From: Chinchilla lanigera
Lineage: Eukaryota; Chordata; Mammalia; Rodentia; Chinchillidae
Assembly (NCBI RefSeq): GCF_000276665.1
Contig: NW_004955416.1
Span: 8,643,591 to 8,707,590, forward strand
DNA: 64,000 nucleotides
Direction: 5' to 3'
The notes beneath the pieces are model-generated. The model was not told the DNA's origin. It was given only the letters and a program-made list of their open reading frames with translations, and ran no database searches. Numbering within the stretch: position 1 is the first letter of the stretch; every line of letters starts with the position of its first letter. Position numbers and translations under genes: made by a program. Shown here in pieces: positions 39,601 to 44,883 of this stretch.

Positions 39601-40071
39601 TTCTCTAGGAAGTGCACGCGCAGGCGGCCCCGGCTGGGTGCTGGCAGCGCCTCCCCTGAGATCAGCTCCAGCAGCCGCAGCAGGTGGGTGCCATCGGCCA
39701 GCTCTGTGTACAGGTTCTGGATCTTGATGCCCACCTGGGGAGGGGACAGGGTAGGCACAGGGTCAGCCTGCGACCTGGGAGGTGCAGGCAGGGGAGCTGC
39801 TGTGACGGGAGGAAGCCCTGTCCTTGGCTCTGCTCCACTGGCTGAGCTGGGCACCCCAGGCACTCACCTGGCTGAGCCGGAAGATGTTATTGACCCATTT
39901 GGTGAAAGTCTTCTCCTGCATGTGCATGTGCCGGGCCTGCAGCCTGCGGACGCGGCCCAGCTCGTACTCAGAAGCCATGGTGGGAGCTGCACTGGGTGGG
40001 ACCAGGCTGGCCTCCTGCTGCAGGTGCCCTGTAGCTGGAAGCTGCTGGGGATTACGGGGCCAGGCAGCCAT
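1019..40071 (-). CDS. SPTBN5: SPTBN5, beta-V (beta-heavy) spectrin, complete 66-exon coding region
   Basis: Giant spectrin beta chain that pairs with alpha spectrin and cross-links actin under membranes. I joined 66 coding exons on the minus strand using AG acceptors, GT (three GC) donors, phase and remembered similarity to human SPTBN5. The exon lengths sum to 10,980 nt, or 3,659 codons plus stop, with no frameshift. The order is CH1-CH2 actin-binding domain (residues about 45-280), spectrin repeats (about 293-3532), PH domain (about 3541-3635) and a short tail. The start is either ATG 40071-40069, giving an extension resembling the human N-terminus, or ATG 39978-39976 with a perfect CCACCATGG context. 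The stop is TAG at 1021-1019. The least certain parts are the last exon, the exon 63 donor and the exon 11-12 junction. The open frame argues for a functional gene. Confidence 0.93.
1087..1804 (-). other. Last SPTBN5 intron with MIR-like remnant
   Basis: This 718-nt stretch lies between the predicted last two coding exons. Positions about 1615-1720 resemble a plus-strand MIR core (CTTCTGCCACTGCTTTGCTA... then AGCCAAGTCGCTTAACTTCC). A short (CAGA)n run lies near 1188-1200. Nothing coding is seen. Confidence 0.45.
1805..2557 (-). CDS. SPTBN5: SPTBN5 exons 62-65: pleckstrin-homology domain
   Basis: Exons are 2480-2557, 2160-2222, 1968-2059 and 1805-1887. Exon 62 reads [20 protein letters not shown], the first PH strand. 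Exon 63 reads [18 protein letters not shown]. Exon 64 reads [20 protein letters not shown] followed by FSL, matching the CERLRGRHGRKHTFSL region I recall in human. Exon 65 reads [16 protein letters not shown], the final strand and C-terminal helix with its invariant Trp. The PH domain of beta spectrins contacts phosphoinositides or other membrane ligands. The exon 63 donor is doubtful: full length needs GAG|GCACCA, a poor GC site, while an in-frame GT donor (AGG|GTGGCA) 12 nt upstream would end the exon at 2172 and drop VAAE. Confidence 0.85.
2671..8148 (-). CDS. SPTBN5: SPTBN5 exons 51-61: last spectrin repeats and linker to PH domain (residues about 2843-3532)
   Basis: Exons are 7962-8148, 7547-7759, 6578-6774, 6286-6490, 5869-6063, 4617-4772, 4176-4393, 3868-4057, 3473-3649, 3212-3316 and 2671-2895. 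Segments include [18 protein letters not shown] (51), [20 protein letters not shown] (52), [19 protein letters not shown] (53), [20 protein letters not shown] (54), [16 protein letters not shown] (55), [19 protein letters not shown] (57) and [20 protein letters not shown] (60). Exon 54 has a GC donor with full GC-intron consensus, CAG|GCAAGT. Exon 57 ends CT|GTAGGT, and A from exon 58 completes a Leu codon. Exon 61 (75 codons) is non-repeat linker rich in Gly, Pro and Gln and is poorly conserved. Confidence 0.9.
5116..5440 (+). mobile_element. B1-ID chimaeric SINE split by an antisense B1
   Basis: The outer element runs plus-strand: a B1-like left part (GCCTGGGCAACTTAGAGAGA then CCATGTCTCAG), an A/T-rich linker, and an ID right part beginning GGCTGGGGATGTAGCTCAGT near 5381. 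A minus-strand B1 (about 5204-5358) interrupts the linker. AATAAATAATTTT occurs on both sides (5191-5203 and about 5360-5372), the target duplication of the inner insertion. The block lies in the intron between SPTBN5 exons 55 and 56. Confidence 0.85.
6284..6285 (-). other. GC splice donor with full consensus, SPTBN5 intron after exon 54
   Basis: The minus strand reads GTGTCCAG|GCAAGTCTG, which is the textbook CAG|GCAAGT signal of GC-AG introns. The exon (205 nt) ends in phase 0 after DLQSVQ. The next exon begins GTGCTGGAAGTGAGG, giving VLEVRFDAF, as expected from the human protein. No in-frame GT donor is present nearby. Confidence 0.85.
6932..7175 (-). mobile_element. Two antisense B1 SINEs, one degraded
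   Basis: About 6932-7020 is a worn B1 (ATGTCTCACTATTTGCCCAG, TAAATGCTAGGTGGGACAAC). About 7050-7175 is a clearer antisense B1 (ACAGGGTCTCCCTATGTAGC, CAGTGATCTTCCTGCCTCAG) led by a T-run. Both lie in the intron between SPTBN5 exons 52 and 53. Confidence 0.85.
8306..13621 (-). CDS. SPTBN5: SPTBN5 exons 42-50: spectrin repeats (residues about 2392-2843)
   Basis: Exons are 13500-13621, 13064-13226, 12717-12905, 12446-12523, 11805-11977, 9532-9613, 9273-9419, 8644-8781 and 8306-8568. Segments include [20 protein letters not shown] (42), [16 protein letters not shown] (43), [20 protein letters not shown] (44), [14 protein letters not shown] (45), [20 protein letters not shown] (46), [15 protein letters not shown] (48) and [13 protein letters not shown] (50). 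Exon 42 ends TG and exon 43 supplies G to make the Trp before [13 protein letters not shown]. The 2.19-kb intron between exons 46 and 47 contains an LTR remnant, the assembly gap, an ID element, a B1 and the U2 fragment. Exons 47 and 48 lie between two copies of a 131-bp intronic duplication. Confidence 0.92.
8850..8985 (+). repeat. MIR SINE remnant
   Basis: The sequence reads CAAGTTTCTGAACCTCTCTA, then ATAGAATGGAGAAAATAATG, then AAAGCATACGAAGTACTTAG, the order of the MIR core and 3' part. Confidence 0.7.
8986..9116 (+). repeat. Copy A of a 131-bp intronic duplication
   Basis: Runs from CCTTATATCAGAGGGAGTCT to CATGTCAAAATATCATCTTT and matches 11001-11176 apart from point changes and the U2 insert there. 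It lies in the intron between SPTBN5 exons 48 and 49 and is the empty site for the U2 insertion. A MIR-like remnant (about 8850-8985) abuts it on the left. Confidence 0.88.
9777..10129 (+). repeat. MLT1-type (ERVL-MaLR) solo LTR remnant
   Basis: The sequence follows the MaLR LTR pattern: TTGCGTCTCCCAGATTC, CATATTTGGAGTCGCTTAT, ACTGGTGTCCTCAGAAGAT, GCTGACAACTTGATCTCTAG, AATTGTGACACAGTAAGTTT, then GTACTTTGTTAGGCTACCCT and GACTAATAG at the end. It is an ancient non-coding LTR in the intron between SPTBN5 exons 46 and 47. No internal viral coding sequence is present. Confidence 0.75.
10189..10216. repeat. (AT)n microsatellite bordering the gap
   Basis: A pure AT dinucleotide run ends exactly at the run of Ns. 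The gap is therefore probably an unresolved continuation of this microsatellite. Confidence 0.9.
10217..10356. other. Assembly gap (140 Ns)
   Basis: There are 140 undetermined bases in the intron between SPTBN5 exons 46 and 47. No coding exon is missing, because exons 46 and 47 join in phase across it. Confidence 0.98.
10432..10536 (-). mobile_element. ID SINE, minus orientation, with 16-bp target duplication
   Basis: Read on the minus strand this is an ID element: GAGCTGGGGATTTAGCTCAG, the GCGCTTGCCTGGCAAGC-like body, and an A-rich tail seen as the T-rich run at 10432-10458. It is flanked by GATTTATGAGAAATAG (10416-10431) and GATTTACGAGAAATAG (10537-10552), a target-site duplication matching at 15 of 16 bases. 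Confidence 0.9.
10780..10935 (+). mobile_element. B1-type SINE, full length
   Basis: It begins GCCGGGTGTGATGGCACATG, continues CCTGTAATCCTAGCACTTGG, and shows the rodent B1 internal quasi-duplication (CCAGCCTGGGCTACAAAGTG then CCAGCCTGAACTGCATAGTG). It ends GACCCTGTCTCAAAAAGAC plus an A-tail. The weak flanking repeat ACCTCCATC/ACCTCTATG may be its target duplication. Confidence 0.92.
11001..11176 (+). repeat. Copy B of the duplication, carrying the U2 insert
   Basis: Same orientation as copy A, about 2.0 kb away, in the intron between SPTBN5 exons 46 and 47. Exons 47 and 48 lie between the two copies. It could be a local segmental duplication or two copies of a repeat family I do not recognise. 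Confidence 0.88.
11065..11099 (+). pseudogene. RNU2 (fragment): Retroposed 5' fragment of U2 snRNA
   Basis: The text contains TCGGCCTTTTGGCTAAGA within a stretch matching the first about 34 nt of U2 snRNA with few changes, then stops. It is flanked by AAAGAAGATGT (11054-11064) and AAAAAAGATGT (11100-11110), a target duplication matching at 10 of 11 bases. A paralogous copy of the surrounding DNA at 8986-9116 lacks the insert. This is a 3'-truncated retropseudogene, not a functional snRNA: the Sm site and the downstream stems are missing. Confidence 0.9.
13740..13819 (-). mobile_element. 80-bp hAT-like MITE, copy 1
   Basis: Ends resemble the inverted pair CAGTGATGGCGAACCT: the left edge reads TCTTGGTGGCGAACAT, and the right edge reads AGGCTCACTATTACTG, the decayed reverse complement. 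The core shares TTAGAGCTTTCAA and ACAGCCTGC with the copy at 61565-61646 in the opposite orientation. Flanks CCTTAGAG and TCCTACAG are a plausible decayed 8-bp target duplication, as expected for hAT transposons. It lies in the intron between SPTBN5 exons 41 and 42. Confidence 0.78.
13869..18124 (-). CDS. SPTBN5: SPTBN5 exons 33-41: spectrin repeats, two GC donors (residues about 1992-2391)
   Basis: Exons are 17975-18124, 17525-17629, 17019-17186, 16723-16872, 16414-16605, 16134-16223, 14919-15034, 14716-14830 and 13869-13982. Segments include [20 protein letters not shown] (33), [15 protein letters not shown] (34), [20 protein letters not shown] (35), [19 protein letters not shown] (37), [16 protein letters not shown] (38), [19 protein letters not shown] (39) and [20 protein letters not shown] (40). 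Exons 33 and 39 stay in frame only if their introns begin with GC (GGAG|GCAGGT and ACAG|GCCAGT). The nearest GT, four bases on in each case, would add 4 nt and shift the frame. Intron 41-42 carries an 80-bp MITE, and intron 38-39 a B1/ID dimer. Confidence 0.9.
14917..14918 (-). other. GC splice donor, SPTBN5 intron after exon 39
   Basis: The minus strand reads AACCACAG|GCCAGT. AG plus the G of exon 40 makes Arg, giving QLNHR then [11 protein letters not shown], collinear with the human protein as recalled. The next GT (CCA|GTCCC) is four bases on and out of frame. The match to GC-donor consensus is weaker than at the other two sites. Confidence 0.6.
15290..15470 (-). mobile_element. B1-ID chimaeric SINE, antisense
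   Basis: Read on the minus strand: a B1 part (CTGTAATCCCAGTGCTCTGG, CTTAGTAACTTAATGAGACC) and then an ID-type part ending in the text seen here as GGAATTGAATCCAGGACCTT. This is the same dimer architecture as at 44938 and 61318. It lies in the intron between SPTBN5 exons 38 and 39. Confidence 0.82.
17973..17974 (-). other. GC splice donor, SPTBN5 intron after exon 33
   Basis: The exon end GGAG is followed by GCAGGT on the minus strand. The upstream exon (150 nt) and the downstream exon starting at 17629 are both phase 0, and human protein similarity is continuous across the join (EEILFAQE then VSLETS). The GT four bases further on would add 4 nt and break the frame. A GC-AG intron is the simplest reading. 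Confidence 0.7.
18331..23626 (-). CDS. SPTBN5: SPTBN5 exons 23-32: spectrin repeats (residues about 1477-1991)
   Basis: Exons are 23440-23626, 23009-23209, 22689-22805, 21949-22094, 21292-21427, 20936-21081, 20258-20372, 20047-20157, 19642-19821 and 18331-18534. Diagnostic segments are [11 protein letters not shown] (exon 23), [20 protein letters not shown] (exon 24), [15 protein letters not shown] (exon 25), [20 protein letters not shown] (exon 27), [18 protein letters not shown] (exon 28) and [14 protein letters not shown] (exon 31). Exon 28 ends ...TTGCA|GTGAGTG, leaving CA that joins G from exon 29 to make Gln, followed by [15 protein letters not shown]. All are ordinary GT-AG introns. 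Confidence 0.92.
21695..21840 (-). mobile_element. B1 SINE, antisense
   Basis: T-run followed by GAGACAGGGTCTCACTGTGT, two tandem GGCCTTGAACTCACTATGTAG-like segments (the B1 quasi-duplication) and CTCCTGCCTCAGCCTCCCAA. It lies in the intron between SPTBN5 exons 26 and 27. Confidence 0.92.
22130..22300. repeat. CCAT/CCAC-rich simple repeat
   Basis: Irregular pyrimidine-rich tandem text such as CCATCTACCCACCTGCATCC and CCATCCACCCCTCCACCCAC, in the intron between SPTBN5 exons 25 and 26. No coding content. Confidence 0.7.
23944..29082 (-). CDS. SPTBN5: SPTBN5 exons 13-22: spectrin repeats (residues about 863-1477)
   Basis: Exons are 28930-29082, 28617-28747, 28193-28432, 27570-27857, 26403-26643, 26130-26269, 25904-26003, 25218-25388, 24598-24762 and 23944-24158. 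They encode repeat-type helices, for example [20 protein letters not shown] (exon 13), [20 protein letters not shown] (exon 15), [17 protein letters not shown] (exon 17) and [16 protein letters not shown] (exon 20). Split codons close correctly: exon 14 ends AG and exon 15 starts G to give R before [15 protein letters not shown], and exon 15 ends AA with exon 16 starting G to give K before VAESG. The donor of exon 17 is GGG|GTACGG. Overlapping open frames on the plus strand here are shadows. Confidence 0.92.
24375..24540 (-). mobile_element. B1-ID chimaeric SINE, antisense
   Basis: ID portion at 24380-24420 (TACTGGGGATTGAATTCACA), then a B1 portion (GAGACAGAGTCTCACTAAGT, CTCCTGCCTCAGCCTCCCAG). 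It lies in the intron between SPTBN5 exons 21 and 22. Confidence 0.85.
29390..29705 (+). repeat. L2-like LINE 3'-end remnant
   Basis: The text runs through features of the L2 3' end: GTGCCTCCCCTGACC near 29517, then GGGCTCCTTGAGGGCAAAGC near 29608-29636, then GCTTGGTGAACATTTCTTGG near 29681. It fills most of the intron between SPTBN5 exons 12 and 13. The assignment is from memory of the consensus. Confidence 0.6.
29715..34716 (-). CDS. SPTBN5: SPTBN5 exons 6-12: first spectrin repeats (residues about 293-862)
   Basis: Exons are 34085-34716, 33157-33295, 32829-33061, 32419-32572, 32132-32332, 31705-31911 and 29715-29858. Exon 6, at 632 nt, is the largest and encodes the linker helix plus repeats 1-2 ([24 protein letters not shown]-type helix ends such as [13 protein letters not shown]). 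Exons 8-11 contain the alternating Leu/Glu/Gln heptads of triple-helix repeats, for example [19 protein letters not shown]. Exon 11 ends at a GG|GTGCGT donor in phase 0. Exon 12 starts with a Pro/Gly-rich stretch ([20 protein letters not shown]) before [20 protein letters not shown]. That stretch sits where Drosophila beta-heavy spectrin carries an SH3 domain (from memory); no SH3 is visible here. Confidence 0.9.
29859..31704 (-). other. 1.85-kb SPTBN5 intron between exons 11 and 12
   Basis: This is one of the longer introns of the gene. It contains a minus-strand stretch near 29940-30050 that looks exon-like (open, with AG and GT ends) but does not fit the flanking phases. I see no young SINE in it. 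The rest is unremarkable, with some L2/MIR-like character near 30800-30850. Confidence 0.5.
31690..32330. promoter_or_regulatory. CpG-rich segment with GC/CACCC-box cluster over SPTBN5 exons 10-11
   Basis: CpG density rises sharply across exons 11 and 10, including a NotI-type GCGGCCGC at about 31723. The 220-nt intron between them (31912-32131) carries GGGGCGGGGC near 31921, CCGCCC-type boxes near 31993-32012, and CCACGCCC boxes near 32042, 32079 and 32096. This density of Sp1/KLF-type sites is unlike the rest of the gene. It could mark an intragenic CpG island or internal promoter; no transcription start can be shown from sequence alone. Confidence 0.4.
33549..33598. repeat. (TG)n microsatellite
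   Basis: About 24 TG units, in the intron between SPTBN5 exons 6 and 7, directly abutting an antisense ID element. Confidence 0.97.
33598..33740 (-). mobile_element. Antisense ID plus B1 chimaeric SINE
   Basis: An ID portion (GGGGGTTGAACCCAGGGCCT ... GGCTATGTCTCCAGCC) is followed by a worn B1 portion (ACAAGGTCTCATTAGGTTGC). An L2-like 3' remnant follows at about 33755-33890 (TCTGGCACCTAGAATGGTTC, ACAAATAAATGCCCATTTTG). Confidence 0.8.
35350..35485 (+). repeat. MIR SINE remnant
   Basis: GAGCACAGAGAAGTTAGGCA, GAGGCCACACAGCAAGTTAA and ACCTGGGTCTTCCTGACTCT follow the order of the MIR consensus. It lies in the intron just downstream of SPTBN5 exon 5. Confidence 0.85.
35528..40071 (-). CDS. SPTBN5: SPTBN5 exons 1-5: tandem CH actin-binding domain
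   Basis: Exons are 39868-40071, 39567-39734, 37780-37896, 36360-36517 and 35528-35756. Exon 1 carries the beta-spectrin signature [16 protein letters not shown] that opens CH1. Exon 2 has [20 protein letters not shown]. Exon 3 has [18 protein letters not shown] and LRFQISHI, the end of CH1. Exon 4 ([38 protein letters not shown]) and exon 5 ([26 protein letters not shown]) form CH2. This tandem CH pair binds F-actin in all beta spectrins. The 5-to-6 donor follows the sequence encoding RLAK. The 158-nt exon 4 ends in AG and the next exon supplies G, making the Arg of HAHRPDLL. Confidence 0.95.
35791..35858. repeat. Palindromic AT-rich tandem repeat next to SPTBN5 exon 5
   Basis: Two copies of a unit of about 33 bp containing ATAGTCTATTATAGTACACA. 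The first is preceded by the perfect inverted pair AATAGACTAT / ATAGTCTATT with a 4-base loop at 35791-35814. It lies 35-100 bases upstream of the exon 5 acceptor, in the branch-point region. Confidence 0.85.
35996..36120 (+). mobile_element. B1-ID chimaeric SINE, 5'-truncated
   Basis: GGGCAATTTAGTGACTTAGG, ACCTGTCTCAAAATAAAAAA, then the ID part GGGTAGGGATGTAGCTCAGG ... GGGTTCAGTCCCCAGTGCTA. It lies in the intron between SPTBN5 exons 4 and 5. Confidence 0.85.
37365..37478 (-). mobile_element. B1 SINE, antisense
   Basis: ACAGGATCTCACTATGAGTC, CAGGCTGGCCTTGAACTTGT, GGTACTGGGATTACAGGCAT, GGCACCACACCTGGCTCC. It lies in the intron between SPTBN5 exons 3 and 4. An L2-like remnant (TCTGGGGATGCAGACAAATA) precedes it near 37268. 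Confidence 0.9.
37897..39566 (-). other. 1.67-kb SPTBN5 intron between exons 2 and 3
   Basis: No exon, SINE or structured element recognised. The short open frames here do not fit the CH-domain reading, which passes directly from exon 2 (ends AAG) to exon 3 (starts GTGCCAATA). Confidence 0.6.
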
Positions 40072-43000
40072 CAGGCCTGTGGCCCTTTGGGGATGAGAAG
40101 CCACTGGACATTCCGAGTCTGGAGGTGCCATGGAGGTGGGGAGGGGTGTGGGTACTGATGACCGCACTGTCTGGGGCCTGAGGCTCTGCTCTGGCACACT
40201 GTCCCCACAGTTGGTGGGTATTGTGTCTTGGCTCCTAGCCAGGTAAGATCTGGTGCTCCTGACAGGTGTCCTGCACTTAAAGGACCCGGGGCCCACCCCA
40301 CCTTCCAGTTCCCTCTCTCAGCCCCCTGTGGTCAGGCCCCGCCACAGTGGTTGGCCGCGCTCGCTGGGTTGCTGAAGGCAGGAGGAAGGAAAGCAGCGTG
40401 CTCACCTTGGCAAAGGCCGCAGGAGGCCCTGCTGGATGGTGGAGATGGCAGACGGAGGGCTGTGCCGTGAGAGACAGAGGCACCGAGAGAGGCCCAAGGC
40501 TGGAGCTGGGGCCACACCACAGCCCTCCCCTGGAGCCAGCATGTCGGGGGTAAGGGCACACAGGCAGCATTGTCCTCCCACCTGCCACAGGGCGTGGCCC
40601 AGACGGGAGGGGGTGGCTCAAGAATGCTCCAGGCCCATAGCTAGAGGGTCTCCCCTCCACCCCACTCCACTGCCCCTGGTAACTTCCCTGTCATCAGGTG
40701 GGGGGTCCTGCCTCTCGGGACCCAGAGGCCCCTGAGGTGGCCTTGTTGGGTCTGGTGGGAACATTAGGGGTGAGGCAGTCTGGGTAAGAGGCCCTGAGGG
40801 GCAGAGAAGACCCACTTCCCAACCTGGACTGCCCTTCCCCACCCCCCAGGGCCCCCTGTGAGTGCCCCCCAACCCCAGGAGCAGCCATAGACACAAGGCT
40901 CATCTAACCCTGGACCTGAGGGGGTTCCCCCTAGAAAGGGGCGACCTGAAACTGCAAAAGCTGTGGAAATGACAGTTTCTATCAAGTCAGAGACTCGAAG
41001 TTGACTGTTTTGCGCTCTGTGGATCCGGCCGTGGCGCTGGGCATGGAGGCTGGGTGTGTACAGGGAGGCAGTGAATGCTTGTCTCTGGAGGGGAAGTGAC
41101 TCCCATTCTGCTGGTTTCACACACTGGTCTGGCTAAGGTCAGGGTCACAGTTACCCATGTGTCATGGTGCCTCCACCACCCCAGCAGCCCCGAGGCTCAG
41201 AGAGAGGGTGCGACTGTCCTGGGGGAGGGGTTCCTGCAGCCACAGGGCCAGGCCCGGAGGAAAAAGCATGTGGGTCAGATCACACCAAGGCCCTGTGTCA
41301 GAGGAGCTCCTTCTCCTCACTTCTGCCTTCACAGTCCCTCTGTCCCTGGCTGGCTTTCGAATGCTTCGACAACAGCCCGAACTGCCTGATGCCTCACACA
41401 CGTCTCAGAGGCGGTTGTTTGTGAGGTTGTTGGGTGGGGCTGGGAACTGCTCTTCTTTCTCCTTAGCTCATGGGCAGCTAAAGCCACTGCCTACGCCACA
41501 AAGGCCAGTTCCTTTTCTACTAATTGTAGCCCCCGGTGACATGAGAACTCTGTTGGTCAATACGAAGTTTGGATTATTTGTGTTACAAGGAGCTGACTTT
41601 CAAGTTGAGCTGTATTAAAAAAAATCCAAAAGCTAGAAACCGAAGTACAAAACAACCAACAACAAAAAAAGCAAACCATACTCATGTGAAGAACATATGT
41701 GTATATATTTATGTTTATATATGATAACTGAGCAGAAGCAAGACAATTCTGAAGGGACAGTCGACTCTCCCTGGTATCTCTATACCTCTAGACAAACCAT
41801 TTCTCTTCCCAAGCTGCCACTGATGGCTGCCACCTCCTGCACACCTGCGTGGCCCTCACCTTCCCAGGACTACCTGCCTGCATTACAGTACTTGAATCAC
41901 AAACATTTCCCCTGCATGTCTAATTAATTTAAAAGTGCTCATTCAGATTAAAGCTACATTATGCAATTTCTTGTCTTAAAACTAAAGTATTTAGAAAGGA
42001 AGCTGGAGAATGTAAGGGCTGGCATCTGGATATATTCTTCCCCCAAATCGGTATTTTCTTTCTTTTTTCTTTTTGAGACAGAGTCTCACTATATAGCGCA
42101 GGCTGGCCTCAAACTCACAGTGATCCTCCTGCCTCAGCCTCCCGAGTTCTGGGATTATACACATGTGCCACCAAGTCTGGCTCAGTATTTTCTCTTAAAT
42201 GTGCAGTTTTGACCTTGATGACACCAGAGGCAGGTGAAAGGAAAAGGGAGAAAAAATGTAGCTTTAGGAAGGCTCAGAGAAACTGTTGGATTTTACTCCT
42301 TTCCAGGGCTGGCAAAGCCCAGCTCACACAGCCTTCGCTGCTCTGTGACTCTCTCCCGTTGCATAAATAAGGGTAAAAGCCACCTGCTGCCCTGAGCTGT
42401 GACCTCAGAGCAGGGAGGGTGGTGGTGCAAGTGCCCACCTCCACCTGACCCAGGAATCTGAGCAAGTGGCCTGGTAAAAGACTTGGGAAAGACACCCAAG
42501 AGCCAATGGAAGGGAAAGTGGCCAAGTCCTGCCTCAAGACGGGCATTCATGAGCAAAGCACATGGCCTTTGAAGAAAGGGGTTTATATAAAATGTTTCTG
42601 TATAAAGCTTTTTGTCTTATAAGAAAAACACAAGTGGGCATAATTAAAGCGCCTATTTTTCTACAAAACAGTGTCTAACTCCACTAGACTAATCTCTCCT
42701 TGAAGACTCCTGAGCATAGGGCTTGGGACACTGCACACACCAAGACGTGGTTCCGCTGGTCACCCACCAAGGAGCCTCAGGGGACAGGGACTACACAAAA
42801 CGATGAAGGAAAGTCTCTTTCCTTTAGTGTGGTTTAAGTCTGATGAACAGATTCTCTACAGCCCACTGGACAAACTGGTAAGAAAAGCTAATCCTCAGAC
42901 TTCAAAATGACCTGAAACGCCAACTGAGGTCTTGCCAGGGGTTCGCAGAGGTGAGTTCCAAATCCCTTACCAATTACAGCTTTGCCAGGGGCACCTAGGA

Positions 43001-43135
43001 AGGAGGCCTGGCAGAGGTGGGCACTGGGTGCTGGGACAGATGTGCCCTGCTTGCCTAGGACAGGGGCACAACAGACAAGCCTGGGCATCAGCCTTCTCTT
43101 TGTAGATTAGTCTGGAGGGAGTGGAAACCTTCTGC
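40072..43135. other. Intergenic stretch between SPTBN5 start and EHD4 end
   Basis: About 3 kb. The first few hundred bases, GC-rich, should hold the SPTBN5 5' UTR and promoter; no TATA box or start site can be assigned with confidence. From about 41.6 kb the sequence becomes AT-rich and holds one antisense B1 (42060-42182). No exon seen. Confidence 0.55.
42060..42182 (-). mobile_element. B1 SINE, antisense
   Basis: CTTTTTGAGACAGAGTCTCA, CAGGCTGGCCTCAAACTCAC, CTCCTGCCTCAGCCTCCCGA. GTATTTTCTTT on the left and GTATTTTCTCT on the right form a likely target duplication. Confidence 0.92.
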
Positions 43136-43141
43136 TTTATT
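43136..43141 (-). terminator. Candidate EHD4 polyadenylation signal (AATAAA)
   Basis: The minus strand reads AATAAA here, about 500 nt beyond the EHD4 stop codon, in a local drop to AT-rich sequence. It is the first canonical hexamer on that strand after the stop. A longer 3' UTR using a later signal cannot be excluded. Confidence 0.45.
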
Positions 43142-43484
43142 TTTTCTCTCCTCTAAATATAGCAGGGAACACAATAAACAAAATAAATAAGATCATCTTT
43201 GCCCTCTAAGGGACGGACAGACGCTGAGACACTGTTCATGATGACAGAAGCCGCTGTGGCCCCACGGACTCATCTGCTCCAGGCGAGGCCCCGGCTCACT
43301 CTCCAGGCCCTGGAGTCCCCCAGGCCCGCCCCACGCGTGTGTTCCTCCAGGCTCCGGGGCACTCTGGATAACTTCCCTTTCTTCTCAAAGTTTTGATCTC
43401 CTTATCCATTCCCCCTCCCCCTAATATTTTAATAGAAACTTGGAATTTCAGAGGTGAAAGGATCTCATCTGGTGTCCAGTGTCT

Positions 43485-43605
43485 GGCCTCCTCATCCTAT
43501 AGATGGGGAAACTGAGGCACAGAGAGGGCAGTGCTTTGCCCAGGGCCATTCAGCAGTCAGTGGCAGAGCAGGCCTTAGGCCCAGGTCCCCCGGCTCCCTC
43601 CTCCT
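43485..43605 (+). repeat. MIR SINE within the presumed EHD4 3' UTR
   Basis: GATGGGGAAACTGAGGCACA, then GCCCAGGGCCATTCAGCAGT, then CAGTGGCAGAGCAGGCCTTA: the MIR core in good condition, antisense to EHD4 and 35-155 bases past its stop codon. Confidence 0.88.
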
Positions 43606-43639
43606 GCCCTGCCCTGCTCGCCCTGTCCTGTGGTGGCTT

Positions 43640-44176
43640 CTAATCAGCCTTCGGCAGGGACTTCCTGTGCGAGGGGGGCACGAGGTGGGGGGGAAGGCTG
43701 TTGGGCAGCTCATAGCCATCAAGCTTGATCTTGATGAGATGCTTGGCCAGCGCGAACTCCTCCTCGTCCAGCATGCCATCGCAGTCACAGTCGGCCAGCT
43801 TCCAAATTTTGCCGAGCACACTGTTGGGCAGCTTGGAGGTGACCATCTCCTTCTTGGCATTGACGCCCGTGATCTTGCCATTGATGGGTGACAGAGTGTA
43901 GAAGAGCTCATCGTAGACAGGTTTGTCTTTGGCCACGACCCACTCCTCCTCGTCGGCGCCCTCCTTGGCCCCCTCCCCATAGCCCTGGTTGAAGGGGCCC
44001 TCGGTGGTGCCATCGAAGGCGCCGCCATGCACCATCTGCGTGGGCATGCTCATCTCCTCCTGGCTGATGAGGCTCATGAGGGATGAGATCTTGCTGGTCA
44101 GCATGTTGTCCACAGCCTCGATCAGCTTGGGCTTCAGCGAGTGAAATTTGGAGAAGTCATAGTTCTCAAGCTGCTC
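43640..44176 (-). CDS. EHD4: EHD4 last coding exon: linker and EH domain
   Basis: 537 nt including the stop. It begins [18 protein letters not shown] and passes through [20 protein letters not shown]. It contains the EH domain: [40 protein letters not shown] with an EF-hand calcium loop and the conserved Trp that receives NPF peptides, and ends [10 protein letters not shown]. This domain recruits NPF-motif partners on recycling endosomes. Confidence 0.98.
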   Translation of the reverse strand, partial: EQLENYDFSKFHSLKPKLIEAVDNMLTSKISSLMSLISQEEMSMPTQMVHGGAFDGTTEGPFNQGYGEGAKEGADEEEWVVAKDKPVYDELFYTLSPINGKITGVNAKKEMVTSKLPNSVLGKIWKLADCDCDGMLDEEEFALAKHLIKIKLDGYELPNSLPPHLVPPSHRKSLPKAD

Positions 44177-44834
44177 CTGCAGAAGGAGAAAACACAGCCT
44201 TGGTGACACACTCTCTCTTCAGGCAGAAATAGGCAGGGGCAGCTGGAGGGAGATGAACCCCCCCCTCCCACCTGTGCTTTCCAGAGCTCGCTCCCCCATG
44301 GGGTCCTCACGCCCAGACTCACTGTGTGCACGGTGGTTTTTGGAAGGAGAAGTTGCATGAGTAGGATTATGAGAAAATCTTTTTTTTTTTTTTTAACCTG
44401 TCCCTCTTTTCGAAAACTCCAGACATCATCTCACACTTCAGCTGATGTACATGCCTTTCCTGGGTAGGGAAGGGCAGCACTATTCTCAACTTTGTTTTAC
44501 AGAAGGCCACGTGCTGTCTTGATGGAGTCAAGACCAGGGCCCACGCCTCCTGGCTTTTCACTAATGCTGTCCTGGTTGGGACAGGGGGACTATATTTGGG
44601 GAAAAAGTACTTAAGAACTTTGTTTTGGACCAGCTGAAAGAAAGAAAGAAAGATGACAAAAAACCCCAACAGGGTTTAGTGCACTAATCTCTTGTGAATG
44701 AGCCTCAGATGCTGCGCAGGTAGGCTCAGCCCCACTGGAGCACAGCTGGGCCAGGAGCCTGGGAATCTTGCAGATACCGAGTAATCATAGCGACCAGCCA
44801 TCGTTTCACAGGCATGGGCATACATTTCTAGCCA

Positions 44835-44883
<49 letters not shown>

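Noticed and set aside
39418..40158. A 246-codon plus-strand open frame
   Set aside because: Antisense shadow of SPTBN5 exons 1-2; composition follows the CH-domain codons on the other strand.
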